Part shown: in pieces, positions 48,499 to 57,097 of the stretch | Position numbering within the stretch: the first letter of the stretch is position 1 | Layout of the letters: each line of letters opens with the position of its first letter | Assembly (NCBI GenBank): GCA_965214125.1 | Contig: CBDCBA010000007.1 | Location: 1-64,000, forward strand | DNA length: 64,000 nucleotides | Source: CBDCBA01 sp965214125 | GTDB lineage: Bacteria > Planctomycetota > Phycisphaerae > Tepidisphaerales > Tepidisphaeraceae | Direction of reading: 5' to 3' | The notes under the pieces: generated by a model | What the model was told of the DNA's origin: nothing | Databases searched by the model: none | The model's input: only the letters and a program-made list of their open reading frames with translations | Program-made: the position numbers and the translations under genes

Positions 48499-49596
48499 TC
48501 ACTCGCCGTGCAGTTCCGCGTCGGTCAGGGCTTCGGTGACGCTTACGTTCGTCGCGAGGTCCTTGCGCACCCGGCGGTCGAGGCTGCGGCTGCCGGCGTC
48601 GGCGAGAGCCTCGCGGATCTCGCGCAAGGGCCGCTTCGGGACGGCCAGGTGGCAGATCGGCTCGCCCGGCTTGACCACCGGCAGCGTCGTCATGCCCAGC
48701 ACGATGCCATCGCACGGGGCGACCAGCGTGTTCTGCGTCTCGCCGAAGACGCTCACGTTCGTGCTGATGGGTTGGCCCTCGTCGACCAGGTCGCCTGGGG
48801 CGACGTGGAAGCGCAGCAGGCCGCCCATCTGCGCGCGCAGCCACGTGGTGCGAACGACCCGCGTCTGGTACGGCGGCTCGCGTACGGGGTCGCCGACCAT
48901 CTTCAGGTTCGACAGAACGTTGAAGACCCCGCGCACGCCGATCTCCAACACGGTCGGCTCGATTTTGCTAGGCTCGCCCGCCTCCAGGATGATCGTCGGC
49001 ACGCCCGCGCGCACGGCCGAGCGACGCATCGAGCCGTCGGGGCCCGTGCCGTTGACGATCAGCTCGCACCCGAATGCCTTGGCCAGTCGGCGGCAGCCGA
49101 CGTTGTCGAGGTCGGCGCGGACGTTGGGAAAGTTGGTCCGCCCCGTCGCGGCCGAGTGGAGGTCAAGGCAGTAATCGCACTTGCGCACGATTTCCCGAAA
49201 GAGCGCGTGGGCGACCCGCTTGCTGAGCGGCCCGCCGGCGTTGCCGGGAAAGCAGCGGTTCAGGTCGCGCCGGTCGGGCATGTAGCGCGACTGCGTCTCG
49301 AAGCCGAACAGGTCGACCACGGGCACGAGGATGAGCGTGCCGCGCGTCAGCTCCGGCCGGTTCGAAAACATCAGCTCGTGGACGATGCCCGTGCCGTTGA
49401 TCTCGTCACCGTGAACTGCGGCGGTGACGAGCAGGATCGGCCCCGGCTGCTGTGCCCGCATCACGCGCAGCGGGATCGCCTGCTCGTCGCCGGTGAAGGT
49501 CGCGCTGACGGGCAGCCGCAGGTCGGCCACCTCGCCGGGAGAGACGTCGTGTCCGGCGATGCTTAGGGGCTCGCCTGCGTCTTCAGGATCGGGCAT
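48499..49596 (-). CDS. Succinylglutamate desuccinylase/aspartoacylase-family hydrolase
   Basis: 365 residues. The zinc-binding motif is AAVHGDEINGTGIVHEL (H and E of H-x-x-E) and a later histidine lies in YCLDLHSAATGRTNFPNVRA, the family pattern. TIILEAGEPSKIEP holds the catalytic glutamate. These M14-like enzymes remove acyl or amino-acyl groups from amino acids, and relatives often neighbour RimK genes. Here rimK is the next gene upstream, separated by a repeat element. The C-terminal domain (about 255-330) is a beta-barrel with FHVAPGDLVDEGQPIS, like a lipoyl/biotinyl shape. The substrate is inferred to be a glutamyl or N-acyl group. Confidence 0.8.
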   Translation of the reverse strand: MPDPEDAGEPLSIAGHDVSPGEVADLRLPVSATFTGDEQAIPLRVMRAQQPGPILLVTAAVHGDEINGTGIVHELMFSNRPELTRGTLILVPVVDLFGFETQSRYMPDRRDLNRCFPGNAGGPLSKRVAHALFREIVRKCDYCLDLHSAATGRTNFPNVRADLDNVGCRRLAKAFGCELIVNGTGPDGSMRRSAVRAGVPTIILEAGEPSKIEPTVLEIGVRGVFNVLSNLKMVGDPVREPPYQTRVVRTTWLRAQMGGLLRFHVAPGDLVDEGQPISTNVSVFGETQNTLVAPCDGIVLGMTTLPVVKPGEPICHLAVPKRPLREIREALADAGSRSLDRRVRKDLATNVSVTEALTDAELHGE

Positions 49597-49630
49597 GTTC
49601 GAGCTTAGGAGTCAATCGAAACCTCTCCCA

Positions 49631-49698
49631 TCGCTGCGACGCAAAGGGTCACGGTCGAGCACGCCGACTCCCGACCGCGACCCGTTGGGTCGCAGCTA
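49631..49698. repeat. Diverged inverted repeat of the TAGCCGCGACGC family, copy 3
   Basis: Arms 49631-49657 and 49672-49698 match with four mismatches in 27 around a 14-base loop. Read on the minus strand the element begins TAGCTGCGACCCAACGGGTC, close to the arms of copies 1 and 2, and its first three bases are the TAG stop codon of the rimK-like gene. Confidence 0.65.
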
Positions 49699-50862
49699 TG
49701 CGGTGGTCTTCTTCGCCTTCTTGGCCTTCTTCGGCGGAACCAGTGCCTCCAGGGTCATCAGCTTGCCGAAGCAGACGAGCGTATCGCCCTCCAGGATTTC
49801 GCGGCTGCCCTTGGGGTTGGGGATGGTCAGACCTTGGCGCATGATGTTGAGCACGAGCACGTCGCGGTCGCGCAGGCCGGTGTCGGCAATGGTCTTGTTG
49901 AGCAGCTCGCTGCCGGCGGAGACGGGCACCTCGGCGACGCCGTAGCCGGCCTTGAGGGTCAGGCGCTGGCGGATGTCGACCTCCGGGAAGTTCACTTCAC
50001 GTTCGAGGTGGGCGATGATCTCACCGGCCACGTCGACGCCGGTGGCGCCCTCGATTCCCTCCAAACCGGGGGAGCTGTTGACCTCCATCACCTGCGGGCC
50101 GTTGGCACCCTCGAGCATGTCGACGCCCGCCACGCGCAGGCCCATGATCTGGGCGGCGTGGACGGCCGTCTGCTTGTAGTCGTCGTCGAGGTCCAGCGCC
50201 TGCGTCGTGCCGCCCCGGTGGACGTTGCTGCGGAACTCCGTGCCGACCGCGCTGCGCCGCATGGCGGCCACGACCTTGTCGCCCACGACGAACGCCCGCA
50301 CGTCCTTGCCTTTGCTCTCGGCGACAAACTTCTGGATCAGCACGTTCTGCTTGAGCCCCGCGAACGCCTCGACGATCGCCTCGGCGACCTTGTTGCTCTC
50401 GGCCAAAATCACGCCCACGCCCTGCGTGCCTTCGAGCAGCTTGACGATGACCGGCGCGCCGCCGACCTGCTCGATGGCGCGCAGCACGTCGCGGTTGTCG
50501 TTGACGAACGCCGTCCGCGGCATGCCGATGTCGTGCCGGCCGAGGGCTTGAAGCGAGCGAAGCTTGTCGCGCGACACGCTGATGGCCGCCGAGCCGTTGT
50601 GGCAGTAGACGCCCATCTGCTCGAACTGCCGCACGACGGCCGTTCCGTAGAAGGTAATGCTCGCGCCGATGCGCGGGATGACGGCGTCGTAGCTGCTGAG
50701 CGGCTTGCCGCGGAAGGTCAGCCAGGGCTTGTGGTGCTCGAGGTAGATGCCGAACTTGAGCGTGTCGAGCACCTTGCAGTCGTGCCCGCGATCGAGCGCG
50801 GCCTCCTTCAGACGCTTGGTCGAGTAGGCGCGGGGCGAGCGGGAGAGGATGGCGAGCTTCAT
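49696..50862 (-). CDS. rimK: RimK-type ATP-grasp glutamate ligase fused to an RCK_C (TrkA_C) domain
   Basis: 388 residues. The first 290 are RimK: MKLAILSRSPRAYSTKRLKE, PRIGASITFYGTAVVRQFEQ, the ATP-grasp VIVKLLEGTQGVGVILAES and the metal-binding QVMEVNSSPGLEGIEGATGV. From about residue 300 an RCK_C domain follows: VAEVPVSAGSELLNKTIADT, DVLVLNIMRQG and EILEGDTLVCFG, as in TrkA-type ligand-binding domains. A lysine-rich tail ends the protein. RimK adds glutamates to the C-terminus of ribosomal protein S6 in E. coli; the added domain could sense a small ligand. The retropepsin-like gene lies just upstream in the same direction. Confidence 0.85.
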   Translation of the reverse strand: MKLAILSRSPRAYSTKRLKEAALDRGHDCKVLDTLKFGIYLEHHKPWLTFRGKPLSSYDAVIPRIGASITFYGTAVVRQFEQMGVYCHNGSAAISVSRDKLRSLQALGRHDIGMPRTAFVNDNRDVLRAIEQVGGAPVIVKLLEGTQGVGVILAESNKVAEAIVEAFAGLKQNVLIQKFVAESKGKDVRAFVVGDKVVAAMRRSAVGTEFRSNVHRGGTTQALDLDDDYKQTAVHAAQIMGLRVAGVDMLEGANGPQVMEVNSSPGLEGIEGATGVDVAGEIIAHLEREVNFPEVDIRQRLTLKAGYGVAEVPVSAGSELLNKTIADTGLRDRDVLVLNIMRQGLTIPNPKGSREILEGDTLVCFGKLMTLEALVPPKKAKKAKKTTA

Positions 50863-50904
50863 GGGAAACGGTGCGGGTGAAGGCGGGCGAACGGGTCGAA
50901 AGAA

Positions 50905-51420
50905 CTACTGTTGCTCGGCAGGCTTGGGCTTCTTCACAGTCTTCTTGGGCTTGCGCAGTTTTCGCCCGAGCAGGTAGCGGTGGCCGCTGTCGACGAGGAA
51001 GTCCCCCTCCAGCGCCTTGCGCCCCAGCAGCACGCGACAGATCATCTTCCTGCGCGAGACGAGCCCGAGCTCGACTGTCTTGCTGTGCTCCCCCAGGCGG
51101 ATGGTCGTGAGGACGAACAGGCGGTCGTGGGCGTGGCCGAAGGCGCTGCGGACGCGGCTGCGCCGGCTGATGTCGGCCTCGATATGCCGGCTGACCCGGC
51201 CGGTCTTGCGCGTGGTGCGGACGGTGAAGCGCACGCGGTTGTCGGGCAGTTCCTCGATCTCCGCCACGTCGATCGCGCCGGTGCGCGCGCCCGTGTCGGC
51301 CTTGACGACAATGCCGCGCACGTGCCAGTCGGGAAAGTCGGCGTACTCCTTCCACCCGATGGTGACGGCGGACGGCTTGAGCGGCTTGGGGATCTTCAGC
51401 GGCTTGGGATCGCGTGGCAC
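50905..51420 (-). CDS. Retropepsin-like zinc-type protease family protein (RimB-like)
   Basis: 171 residues from a GTG at 51420; longer frames add an arginine-rich leader. The domain begins TIGWKEYADFPDWHVRGIVV and has the retropepsin-like motif KADTGARTGAIDV (D-T-G-A), followed by FTVRTTRKTGRVSRHIEADI and MICRVLLGRKALEGDFLVDS. This is the COG4067 group, called ATP-dependent zinc protease, of which RimB works with RimK in Pseudomonas to control glutamylation of S6. It is 42 bases upstream of rimK, supporting joint action. The C-terminus is a lysine-rich tail resembling that of the RimK protein here. Confidence 0.85.
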   Translation of the reverse strand: MPRDPKPLKIPKPLKPSAVTIGWKEYADFPDWHVRGIVVKADTGARTGAIDVAEIEELPDNRVRFTVRTTRKTGRVSRHIEADISRRSRVRSAFGHAHDRLFVLTTIRLGEHSKTVELGLVSRRKMICRVLLGRKALEGDFLVDSGHRYLLGRKLRKPKKTVKKPKPAEQQ

Positions 51421-51510
51421 GGCCCGCCAGCGTAGCGGACGGCGAACGCGGACGACAGGCGGGTGCAGCCGAGCACGGTTGCGCGGCCCAGGTCGTTGGA
51501 CCACGCTCCG

Positions 51511-54414
51511 CTATCCGCCGGCGCGCAGGTCGGTCATCTCGTCGATCTGCCCCGTCTCCACGTTGTAGATCACGCGGCCGAACTGCCCGAGCGGGGCACC
51601 GTTGGCGTCGAGCACGCGGACGGAGCGACCCTCGGTGCCGACGGCGACGAGCGTCTGCGTTGCCGGGTCGTAGATGGCGTGGTCGGCGAGGATCGTCTGT
51701 CCGCCGCTCGCCGGCACGACGCGCACGGTTCCCTCCACGAGCGCCCGCTCGATCTGGCGCTCCTCGCCGACGGTGGCGAAGAGAACGTCCATCCGGTCGC
51801 CCGTCAGGCGGAACGGCCGATCGCCCGCGGGCTCGACGGCGACCGTCGCCTCGCCGCTGATGCGCAGCCGGTTGGCGTCCGGGTCGAACACGAGTGATTC
51901 CGACCAGCCGATCGCCGCGTTGCCGCGGAACTTCGCGCCCGCTTCGGCATCTTCGTCCGGCTCGGGGCGGTCGTCGCGGTAAAGGGCGCGGCCGGGGCCG
52001 GGAATCTCGACGGCCTCGGTAGCGGGCCAAGCCGAGAGCGTTTCGGCGCGCAAGTCGAACGTGCGATCGCCCGCCGCGTCCCCCGGCTGCGCGACGGCGA
52101 GTTGCACGTCGCCGGCAAGGTCGACGCGGTCGATGTCCGCGAGCAGAGCCGTGCCGGCCGGTTGCGTGGTGGGGATGGTGGGGGTGGTGGACGTGTCGTC
52201 TTCCATGGACAACGCGACGCCGACCGATTGGGCGGCGAGGTCGAATGTCGCGCCATCTTCAAGCGGCCCGCTCGCGACGACATCGCCGGCCACGTCGACG
52301 CGCTGGTCCGTCGCGGTGAACGTGCCAGACCACGCCAGGCGTTGCTCGCGAACGACGCCATCCTCGTCCACCAGCCGCGCGAGCAGCGTTCCGCCGTCGC
52401 GGGTGGCGAGTGATTGGTCGGCCGGGTCGAGCACGACGGCCGGCGCGTCGATGCGGAGGGTCGAGCCGTCGAGCGCCGCCTCGACAATGGCCGACGCGCC
52501 GTCGCCGCCCACGACGACCAGCGGCTGGCCCTCGCCGTCGAGCGTGGCGACGGCGCCGCGCACGGTCTGACCGTCGACGTCGGTGGCGATTACGCGGCCG
52601 TCGACGCGAAGCGATTGCAGTTGCGGGCGGCCCGTGTCACCATTCACGATGCGGGCCGTCAGCCGGTCGCCGCGCATGGTGCCGTCGGCCTGAACGGTCG
52701 AGACGTTGCCCTCGGCCGTGGCCTCGATCGGGCCGTCGACGCCGTCGGGAAAGGCGAGCCAAAGGGTGTCGGCGGCGAACGTCGCCTCGTCGGCGCCGCC
52801 GGCGTTGACAAGGCAGTAGACATCGCCCGTCGCGCGGACGGCCTCGACCGGCGTCGGCTCGTCGCTGTCCGGCGGCGGATCGCCGAGCGTGATCGACAGG
52901 GCCTGGCTCGTCAGCGCCAGCTTGTTCGCGGCGACCTCCACGTCGCCCACCGCGTCGATCTGGCGAAGCACACGCTGTTCGGCGTCGCCCGCGCCGACTT
53001 GCTCGAAGCGGAAGTCGCACTGCGCGGCCCAGACGAGCTGCGTCGACTCGCTCTCGCCGGGCAGCACCGCGCGCCCGGCGCCAAGCGCCGTGGCCGTGCC
53101 GGCATCGGGCGCGGCGATCAAACGCGGCGACTCCAACACGTTGCCGTCGGCGTCGGCGAAGCGGACGGGCTGGCCGCCGAACCCGTCGACCTCCAGCCGG
53201 TCGGCCGACTGCTCGAACCAGAGCCGGCCCGCGGTGATCGTCCCATCCTCCGTGTTCGCGATCAGCGGGCTGCCGACGAGCTCGACCTTCGAGTCCTCGC
53301 GGTCGGCCAAATCCACCTCCGGCGGCGCGGGCACGAGCGTCAGCGGGCCGGTCCACGTGACGATCAGCGGCGGCTCGGACTCCTCCTCGGGTTTGGGCTG
53401 CCGGGGGCGGCGTTCGGTGCGCTTGGCCTTTCGCCGGGGCTTGGCGGCGGCGGGTTCGTCGGCCTGCTGGTCCTCGAAGGCGAGCGGGACGTAGAGCGTC
53501 GCGCGGTCGCCGGTGAGCAGCGTCCGCTCGCCCTGCGTCGCCTTCAGGTCGTCGAGCAGCGTGACGGCGTACGGCACGACGTCTTCCGCCGCGGCGGGCT
53601 CTTCCTCCTGGAAGAGTGCCGCGGTGAGCGTGCGGGACGCCAGCGCCGGACCCACGTTCGGGGCCGTCGCAGTCGACGAGCCCTGCAAGAGCGTGGACGG
53701 CGTGAGGAACGTGATCGACTCGCCGCGCGCCACCTGCAACAACTCGGGCCGCTTCGCCTCGGGATCCCACTCCACGGTCAGGCCGTAGCCGACGAACCGG
53801 TAATCATCGCTTTCGACCGTCACACGCACGTCGTCGGCAAGCACGGTCTGCTCGTTCACCGTCGTGTCGCCCGTGCGGAGCACGAAGCGGGCGTAATCGA
53901 AGACCAGGTTGTCGACCAAAAGCGTGGCCGTTGCCGGGTGGTTGCCGTTCAAGTCGTTCGCGTCGGCGTACCACTGAACGCGCACGTCCTCGAGCCGGGC
54001 GGACTGCGCGTTCGTGAGCGACTCGGCGTCGATGCCGCTTTCGCGACCGCTCGCGGGCGGCTCGACCTCGACGGTGCCGCCGGGGCTCTGGATCACCGCC
54101 GCCGCCCCGCCATCGACCGTGACGGTCACGCGCACGTCCGTCAGCGAGACGGTGCGCTCGCCGGCCCGTCGATACCGGCCGATAACGATCTGTGCGACGG
54201 GCCGGTTCGTGTCGGGATCGAAGACGCGGAACTGCACGCCCTCGCTCGGCCCAACGCCCTCGCCGGGGGCGGTGGCGCGGGGGAGGTCGAAGTCGCTGCC
54301 GGCATCGTCATCGCGGCGGACGACGCTCGGGTCGGGCAGCAGCACGCTCGCCGCGAGATACGCCAAAACGGCGGCGCCCAGGGCGGCCAGCATGAGGAGT
54401 AGCGTGCGCTTCAT
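51511..54414 (-). CDS. Very large LptC/LptA (OstA)-like lipopolysaccharide-transport protein
   Basis: 967 residues, several times longer than E. coli LptC or LptA. An N-terminal anchor (LLLMLAALGAAVLAYLAASV) is followed by a beta-rich body with many OstA-like strands: VIATDVDGQTVRGAVATLDG, DMRADRLTA-like blocks (TMRGDRLTARIVNGDTGRPQ) and DHAIYDPATQTLVAVGTEG. These resemble the jellyroll repeats of LptA/LptC that form the bridge for LPS across the periplasm. It begins 7 bases after kdsD, with AGGA as ribosome binding site, so the two are one operon, mirroring the E. coli kdsD-kdsC-lptC-lptA order. The size suggests a self-contained bridge; that is inferred. Confidence 0.65.
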   Translation of the reverse strand: MKRTLLLMLAALGAAVLAYLAASVLLPDPSVVRRDDDAGSDFDLPRATAPGEGVGPSEGVQFRVFDPDTNRPVAQIVIGRYRRAGERTVSLTDVRVTVTVDGGAAAVIQSPGGTVEVEPPASGRESGIDAESLTNAQSARLEDVRVQWYADANDLNGNHPATATLLVDNLVFDYARFVLRTGDTTVNEQTVLADDVRVTVESDDYRFVGYGLTVEWDPEAKRPELLQVARGESITFLTPSTLLQGSSTATAPNVGPALASRTLTAALFQEEEPAAAEDVVPYAVTLLDDLKATQGERTLLTGDRATLYVPLAFEDQQADEPAAAKPRRKAKRTERRPRQPKPEEESEPPLIVTWTGPLTLVPAPPEVDLADREDSKVELVGSPLIANTEDGTITAGRLWFEQSADRLEVDGFGGQPVRFADADGNVLESPRLIAAPDAGTATALGAGRAVLPGESESTQLVWAAQCDFRFEQVGAGDAEQRVLRQIDAVGDVEVAANKLALTSQALSITLGDPPPDSDEPTPVEAVRATGDVYCLVNAGGADEATFAADTLWLAFPDGVDGPIEATAEGNVSTVQADGTMRGDRLTARIVNGDTGRPQLQSLRVDGRVIATDVDGQTVRGAVATLDGEGQPLVVVGGDGASAIVEAALDGSTLRIDAPAVVLDPADQSLATRDGGTLLARLVDEDGVVREQRLAWSGTFTATDQRVDVAGDVVASGPLEDGATFDLAAQSVGVALSMEDDTSTTPTIPTTQPAGTALLADIDRVDLAGDVQLAVAQPGDAAGDRTFDLRAETLSAWPATEAVEIPGPGRALYRDDRPEPDEDAEAGAKFRGNAAIGWSESLVFDPDANRLRISGEATVAVEPAGDRPFRLTGDRMDVLFATVGEERQIERALVEGTVRVVPASGGQTILADHAIYDPATQTLVAVGTEGRSVRVLDANGAPLGQFGRVIYNVETGQIDEMTDLRAGG

Positions 54415-54421
54415 AGGGTCC

Positions 54422-55429
54422 TCACGTGCCGGCGGCGCCGACGTCGAACAGCTTGAGCATCACCAGGTCCTGCACGTCGATCAAGCCGATCGGCAGGCCG
54501 TCGGCGTCGACCACGGGCAGTTCGTCGATGCGGTGCTTGCGCATAACGGCCATCGCGTCGGCGGCGAGTTGATCGCCACGCACGTGCTTGGGCTCGGCCG
54601 TCATCACGTCGCCGAGGCGCCGCTCGAGCGCCGCGCCGCCGTCCTTCAGGATAAGGCGGCGCAGGTCGCCGTCGCTGAAGATGCCCGCCAGCGTGCCATC
54701 GTCGCCCGCGACCACGATCGCCCCCGGCCGGCGCGTGATCTTGCTGACGTTCTGCAGCGTGGCCCCCACCGTCTCGTCGGCCGCCGCGACGGGCAGGTTC
54801 TCGCCGGCGCGGAAGGTCATCGCCTCGTCGACCCGCATCAGCTTGCGGCCGAGCTGGCCGGCGGGATGGAAGCGGGCGAAGTCGTCGGCGGTGAATCGAC
54901 GCTCGCGCATGGCGCACATGGCCAGGGCGTCGCCAACGGCCAGCATCGCGCTCGTCGAGCACGTGGGCGCGAGGCGCAGCGGGCAGGCCTCCTCGACGCG
55001 GCCCAGCGACACCACCGCGTCCGCGTGCCGGCCGACCGACGAGTCCGGCCCCCGGCAGACCGCGACCACCGGGTGGCCCAACCGCCGGACGATGCCGAGC
55101 AGCCGAACAACTTCCTCGCTCTCGCCACTGGCGCTGAACAACAGGAGACAATCGCCGTCGCGAACGCTGCCCAAATCGCCGTGGACCGCATCGGCGGGGT
55201 TGAGAAAGTGGCTCGGCGTGCCGGTGCTGGCGAGGGTTGCCGACACCTTGCGGGCCACGTGCCCCGCCTTGCCCACGCCGCTGGTGACGACCGCGCCGCG
55301 GCATTCGACCAGCAGCCGCACGCCCGCGACAAAGCCGGCGTCGACCGCGTCGGCCATCGCCGCGACGGCCTTCGCCTCGGCGTCGATCACCTCGCGGGCG
55401 AAAGCCTGGATGTCCGCGTCGTCGGCCAC
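54422..55429 (-). CDS. kdsD: Arabinose-5-phosphate isomerase (KpsF/GutQ/KdsD family)
   Basis: 335 residues from a GTG at 55429. The N-terminal SIS domain has VVTSGVGKAGHVARKVSATL, ASTGTPSHFLNPADAVHGDL and LLLFSASGESEEVVRLLGIV. Two CBS domains follow (DEAMTFRAGENLPVAAADET and GDVMTAEPKHVRGDQLAADA, ending LPIGLIDVQDL). The enzyme turns ribulose-5-phosphate into arabinose-5-phosphate, the first step to Kdo for LPS. Its place before an LptC/A-like gene fits. It is divergent from scpA, 85 bases apart. Confidence 0.9.
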   Translation of the reverse strand: MADDADIQAFAREVIDAEAKAVAAMADAVDAGFVAGVRLLVECRGAVVTSGVGKAGHVARKVSATLASTGTPSHFLNPADAVHGDLGSVRDGDCLLLFSASGESEEVVRLLGIVRRLGHPVVAVCRGPDSSVGRHADAVVSLGRVEEACPLRLAPTCSTSAMLAVGDALAMCAMRERRFTADDFARFHPAGQLGRKLMRVDEAMTFRAGENLPVAAADETVGATLQNVSKITRRPGAIVVAGDDGTLAGIFSDGDLRRLILKDGGAALERRLGDVMTAEPKHVRGDQLAADAMAVMRKHRIDELPVVDADGLPIGLIDVQDLVMLKLFDVGAAGT

Positions 55430-55514
55430 GGGCGCATTCTCCCCCGGCGCACGCCCGTGTCCATCGCGATTGCGAAGTCGGCGGCTGTAGGCGAATCGGC
55501 CCGGCGGCGGTAGC

Positions 55515-56315
55515 GTGGCAACCGCCGTGGCGTACCGCGTGTCGCTCCCCATCTTCGACGGGCCGCTCGACCTGCTGCTGCACCTGATCCGCAAGCACGA
55601 GCTCGACGTCTGCGACGTGGCGTTGGCGGCGATCACCGACAGCTACGTGTGCCACGTGGAGCATTTGCGCGAGCTCGCGTCGCGCGGCGAGGGGGCGGGC
55701 GTGGACTTGGAGAGCGTGGGCGAGTTCCTCGTCGTCGTCGCGACGCTGCTGGAGGCCAAAAGCGTGCGCCTGCTCCCGCGTCGCGAGGCCGAGCCGTCGC
55801 TCGGGGACGTGGTCTACGAGGTCGACCCGCGCCTGGAACTCGTGCAGCAGCTTGTGGAATTCAAGGCGATCAAGGATGCCGCCGGCCGACTCGAGGAGCG
55901 ACGCGAGGAGACGGCCGCCAGGTTCCCGCGGGTCCCCGCGCGGCGCGGCACCGACCGCGACGACCCGCCGCCGCTGGCGTTGGAGGAGTTCCACGCCTGG
56001 GATCTGCTGTCGATCTTCCAGCGGTTGATGGAGGAGGTGGGCCGACGCGGGCCGACGCGGCACGAAGTCATCGATGACGACACGCCAATCGACTTGCACG
56101 CGGCGGACCTGCTCGACCGCGTGCGGGCCAGGGGAACGCTGAGCTTTCGCGCCGCGCTGCGGGCGGGCCAGACACGGGGCGAGCAGATCGGGCTATTTCT
56201 GGCGTTGCTCGAACTGGTCCGCGACAAGCAGATTCTGCTCGAACTTGACGCCAGCGCAGACTTGCTCTTGCGTGAGGCCCCGCCCGAACACCGCCAATTT
56301 GCACCGGAGGACTGA
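55515..56315 (+). CDS. scpA: Segregation and condensation protein A
   Basis: 266 residues from a GTG (a second GTG 4 codons later is possible). The N-terminal part is typical: FDGPLDLLLHLIRKHELDVC, DVALAAITDSYVCHV and ESVGEFLVVVATLLEAKSVR. The C-terminal winged helix has FRAALRAGQTRGEQIGLFLA and ELVRDKQILLELD. ScpA is the kleisin that bridges SMC heads in the chromosome-condensing SMC-ScpAB complex. No scpB or smc is nearby. The ridA-like gene follows three bases after its stop codon. Confidence 0.9.
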   Translation: MATAVAYRVSLPIFDGPLDLLLHLIRKHELDVCDVALAAITDSYVCHVEHLRELASRGEGAGVDLESVGEFLVVVATLLEAKSVRLLPRREAEPSLGDVVYEVDPRLELVQQLVEFKAIKDAAGRLEERREETAARFPRVPARRGTDRDDPPPLALEEFHAWDLLSIFQRLMEEVGRRGPTRHEVIDDDTPIDLHAADLLDRVRARGTLSFRAALRAGQTRGEQIGLFLALLELVRDKQILLELDASADLLLREAPPEHRQFAPED

Positions 56316-56318
56316 CGC

Positions 56319-56771
56319 ATGAACCGCGACCAACTCGAACAACAACTTCGCGACCTTGGCCACAAACTCCCGCCGCCGATGAAGCCGGTGGCGAGTTACA
56401 TCCCGGCCAAACGAATCGGCAACCTCATCTACGTCAGCGGCCAACTTCCCGGCAAGGACGGCCAGATGCTGGTCACGGGGCCGGTCGGATCGAAGGTGTC
56501 GCTCGAGGACGCGCAGAACGCCTGCCGGCAATGCGTGCTGAACGGCCTGGCCGCAGCGATCGCGGTGGGCGAGATCAGCGGCGTAGCGCGCGTCGGCGGC
56601 TTCGTGCAGTGCGAGCCGGGCTACGCGGATCAGCCAAAGGTGGTAAACGGCGCGAGCGACTTCCTCGAGCAGATTTTCGGCGAGTCCGGCAAGCACGTGC
56701 GGGCGGCCGTCGGGACCAACGCCCTGCCGCTCAACGCGAGCGTGGAGGTGGAGTTCATCTTCACCGAGTAG
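56319..56771 (+). CDS. RidA-family (YjgF/YER057c) protein
   Basis: 150 residues with the RidA fold of the longer YjgF-like subgroup: PVASYIPAKRIGNLIYVSGQ, EDAQNACRQCVLNGLAAA, RVGGFVQCEPGYADQP and the closing AAVGTNALPLNASVEVEFIF. The arginine usually found in the enamine-hydrolase site (IGR-x-R) is not present in the same form (G-T-N-A), so this member may not be a classic imine deaminase. A ribosome binding site GGAGG lies inside the 3' end of scpA. Confidence 0.85.
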   Translation: MNRDQLEQQLRDLGHKLPPPMKPVASYIPAKRIGNLIYVSGQLPGKDGQMLVTGPVGSKVSLEDAQNACRQCVLNGLAAAIAVGEISGVARVGGFVQCEPGYADQPKVVNGASDFLEQIFGESGKHVRAAVGTNALPLNASVEVEFIFTE

Positions 56772-56792
56772 AACGAGTGGGAACGAGACGAA

Positions 56793-57062
56793 CTACGTGC
56801 GGCCACTGCCGTTCGCCTGTTCGTCCCCGCTTTTGAAAAGGGACGGCAAGGGCTCTATTCGCGAGACGTGATTTGGCGAGAAGTAGATGGTGTTCGTTGG
56901 CAATCCGCTTTCGTCCGGTTCAACCCCGACTGCGAAATGAAGCACGTCGACATGCGCGTCCGCCGGATCAAGTACGTCGTACGCCGACCCGTCGCTTCCA
57001 TGCACGCGAAACGGCATGAAAGGGGATCGTTTGAGGAACTTTCGAATCTCCTGCGGAGCCAT
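56793..57062 (-). CDS. Small planctomycete-type protein with PFMPFRVHGSDG motif
   Basis: 89 residues. The pattern KRSPFMPFRVHGSDGSAYDV followed by LDPADAHV and a VSRIEPL end fits a small family of about 70-100 residues common in planctomycete genomes, whose function is unknown. A TACAAT hexamer ends 6 bases before the ATG at 57062 and there is no Shine-Dalgarno sequence. The gene is divergent from prfB with only 35 bases between starts, and converges on ridA. The family link is from memory of its sequence look. Confidence 0.65.
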   Translation of the reverse strand: MAPQEIRKFLKRSPFMPFRVHGSDGSAYDVLDPADAHVDVLHFAVGVEPDESGLPTNTIYFSPNHVSRIEPLPSLFKSGDEQANGSGRT

Positions 57063-57068
57063 GCAGGA

Positions 57069-57074
57069 ATTGTA
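57069..57074 (-). promoter_or_regulatory. Candidate -10 hexamer TACAAT for a leaderless transcript
   Basis: On the minus strand TACAAT ends 6 bases before the ATG at 57062. It is close to the consensus TATAAT and lies in the 35-base gap to the divergent prfB start. Confidence 0.4.
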
Positions 57075-57097
57075 GCCGCTGCCTACGCTTGCAACCC

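Noticed and set aside
52414..54402. A 662-codon open frame on the plus strand opposite the LptC/A-like gene
   Set aside because: The minus-strand frame has a membrane anchor, a ribosome binding site and OstA-like repeats; the plus frame is arginine-rich filler.
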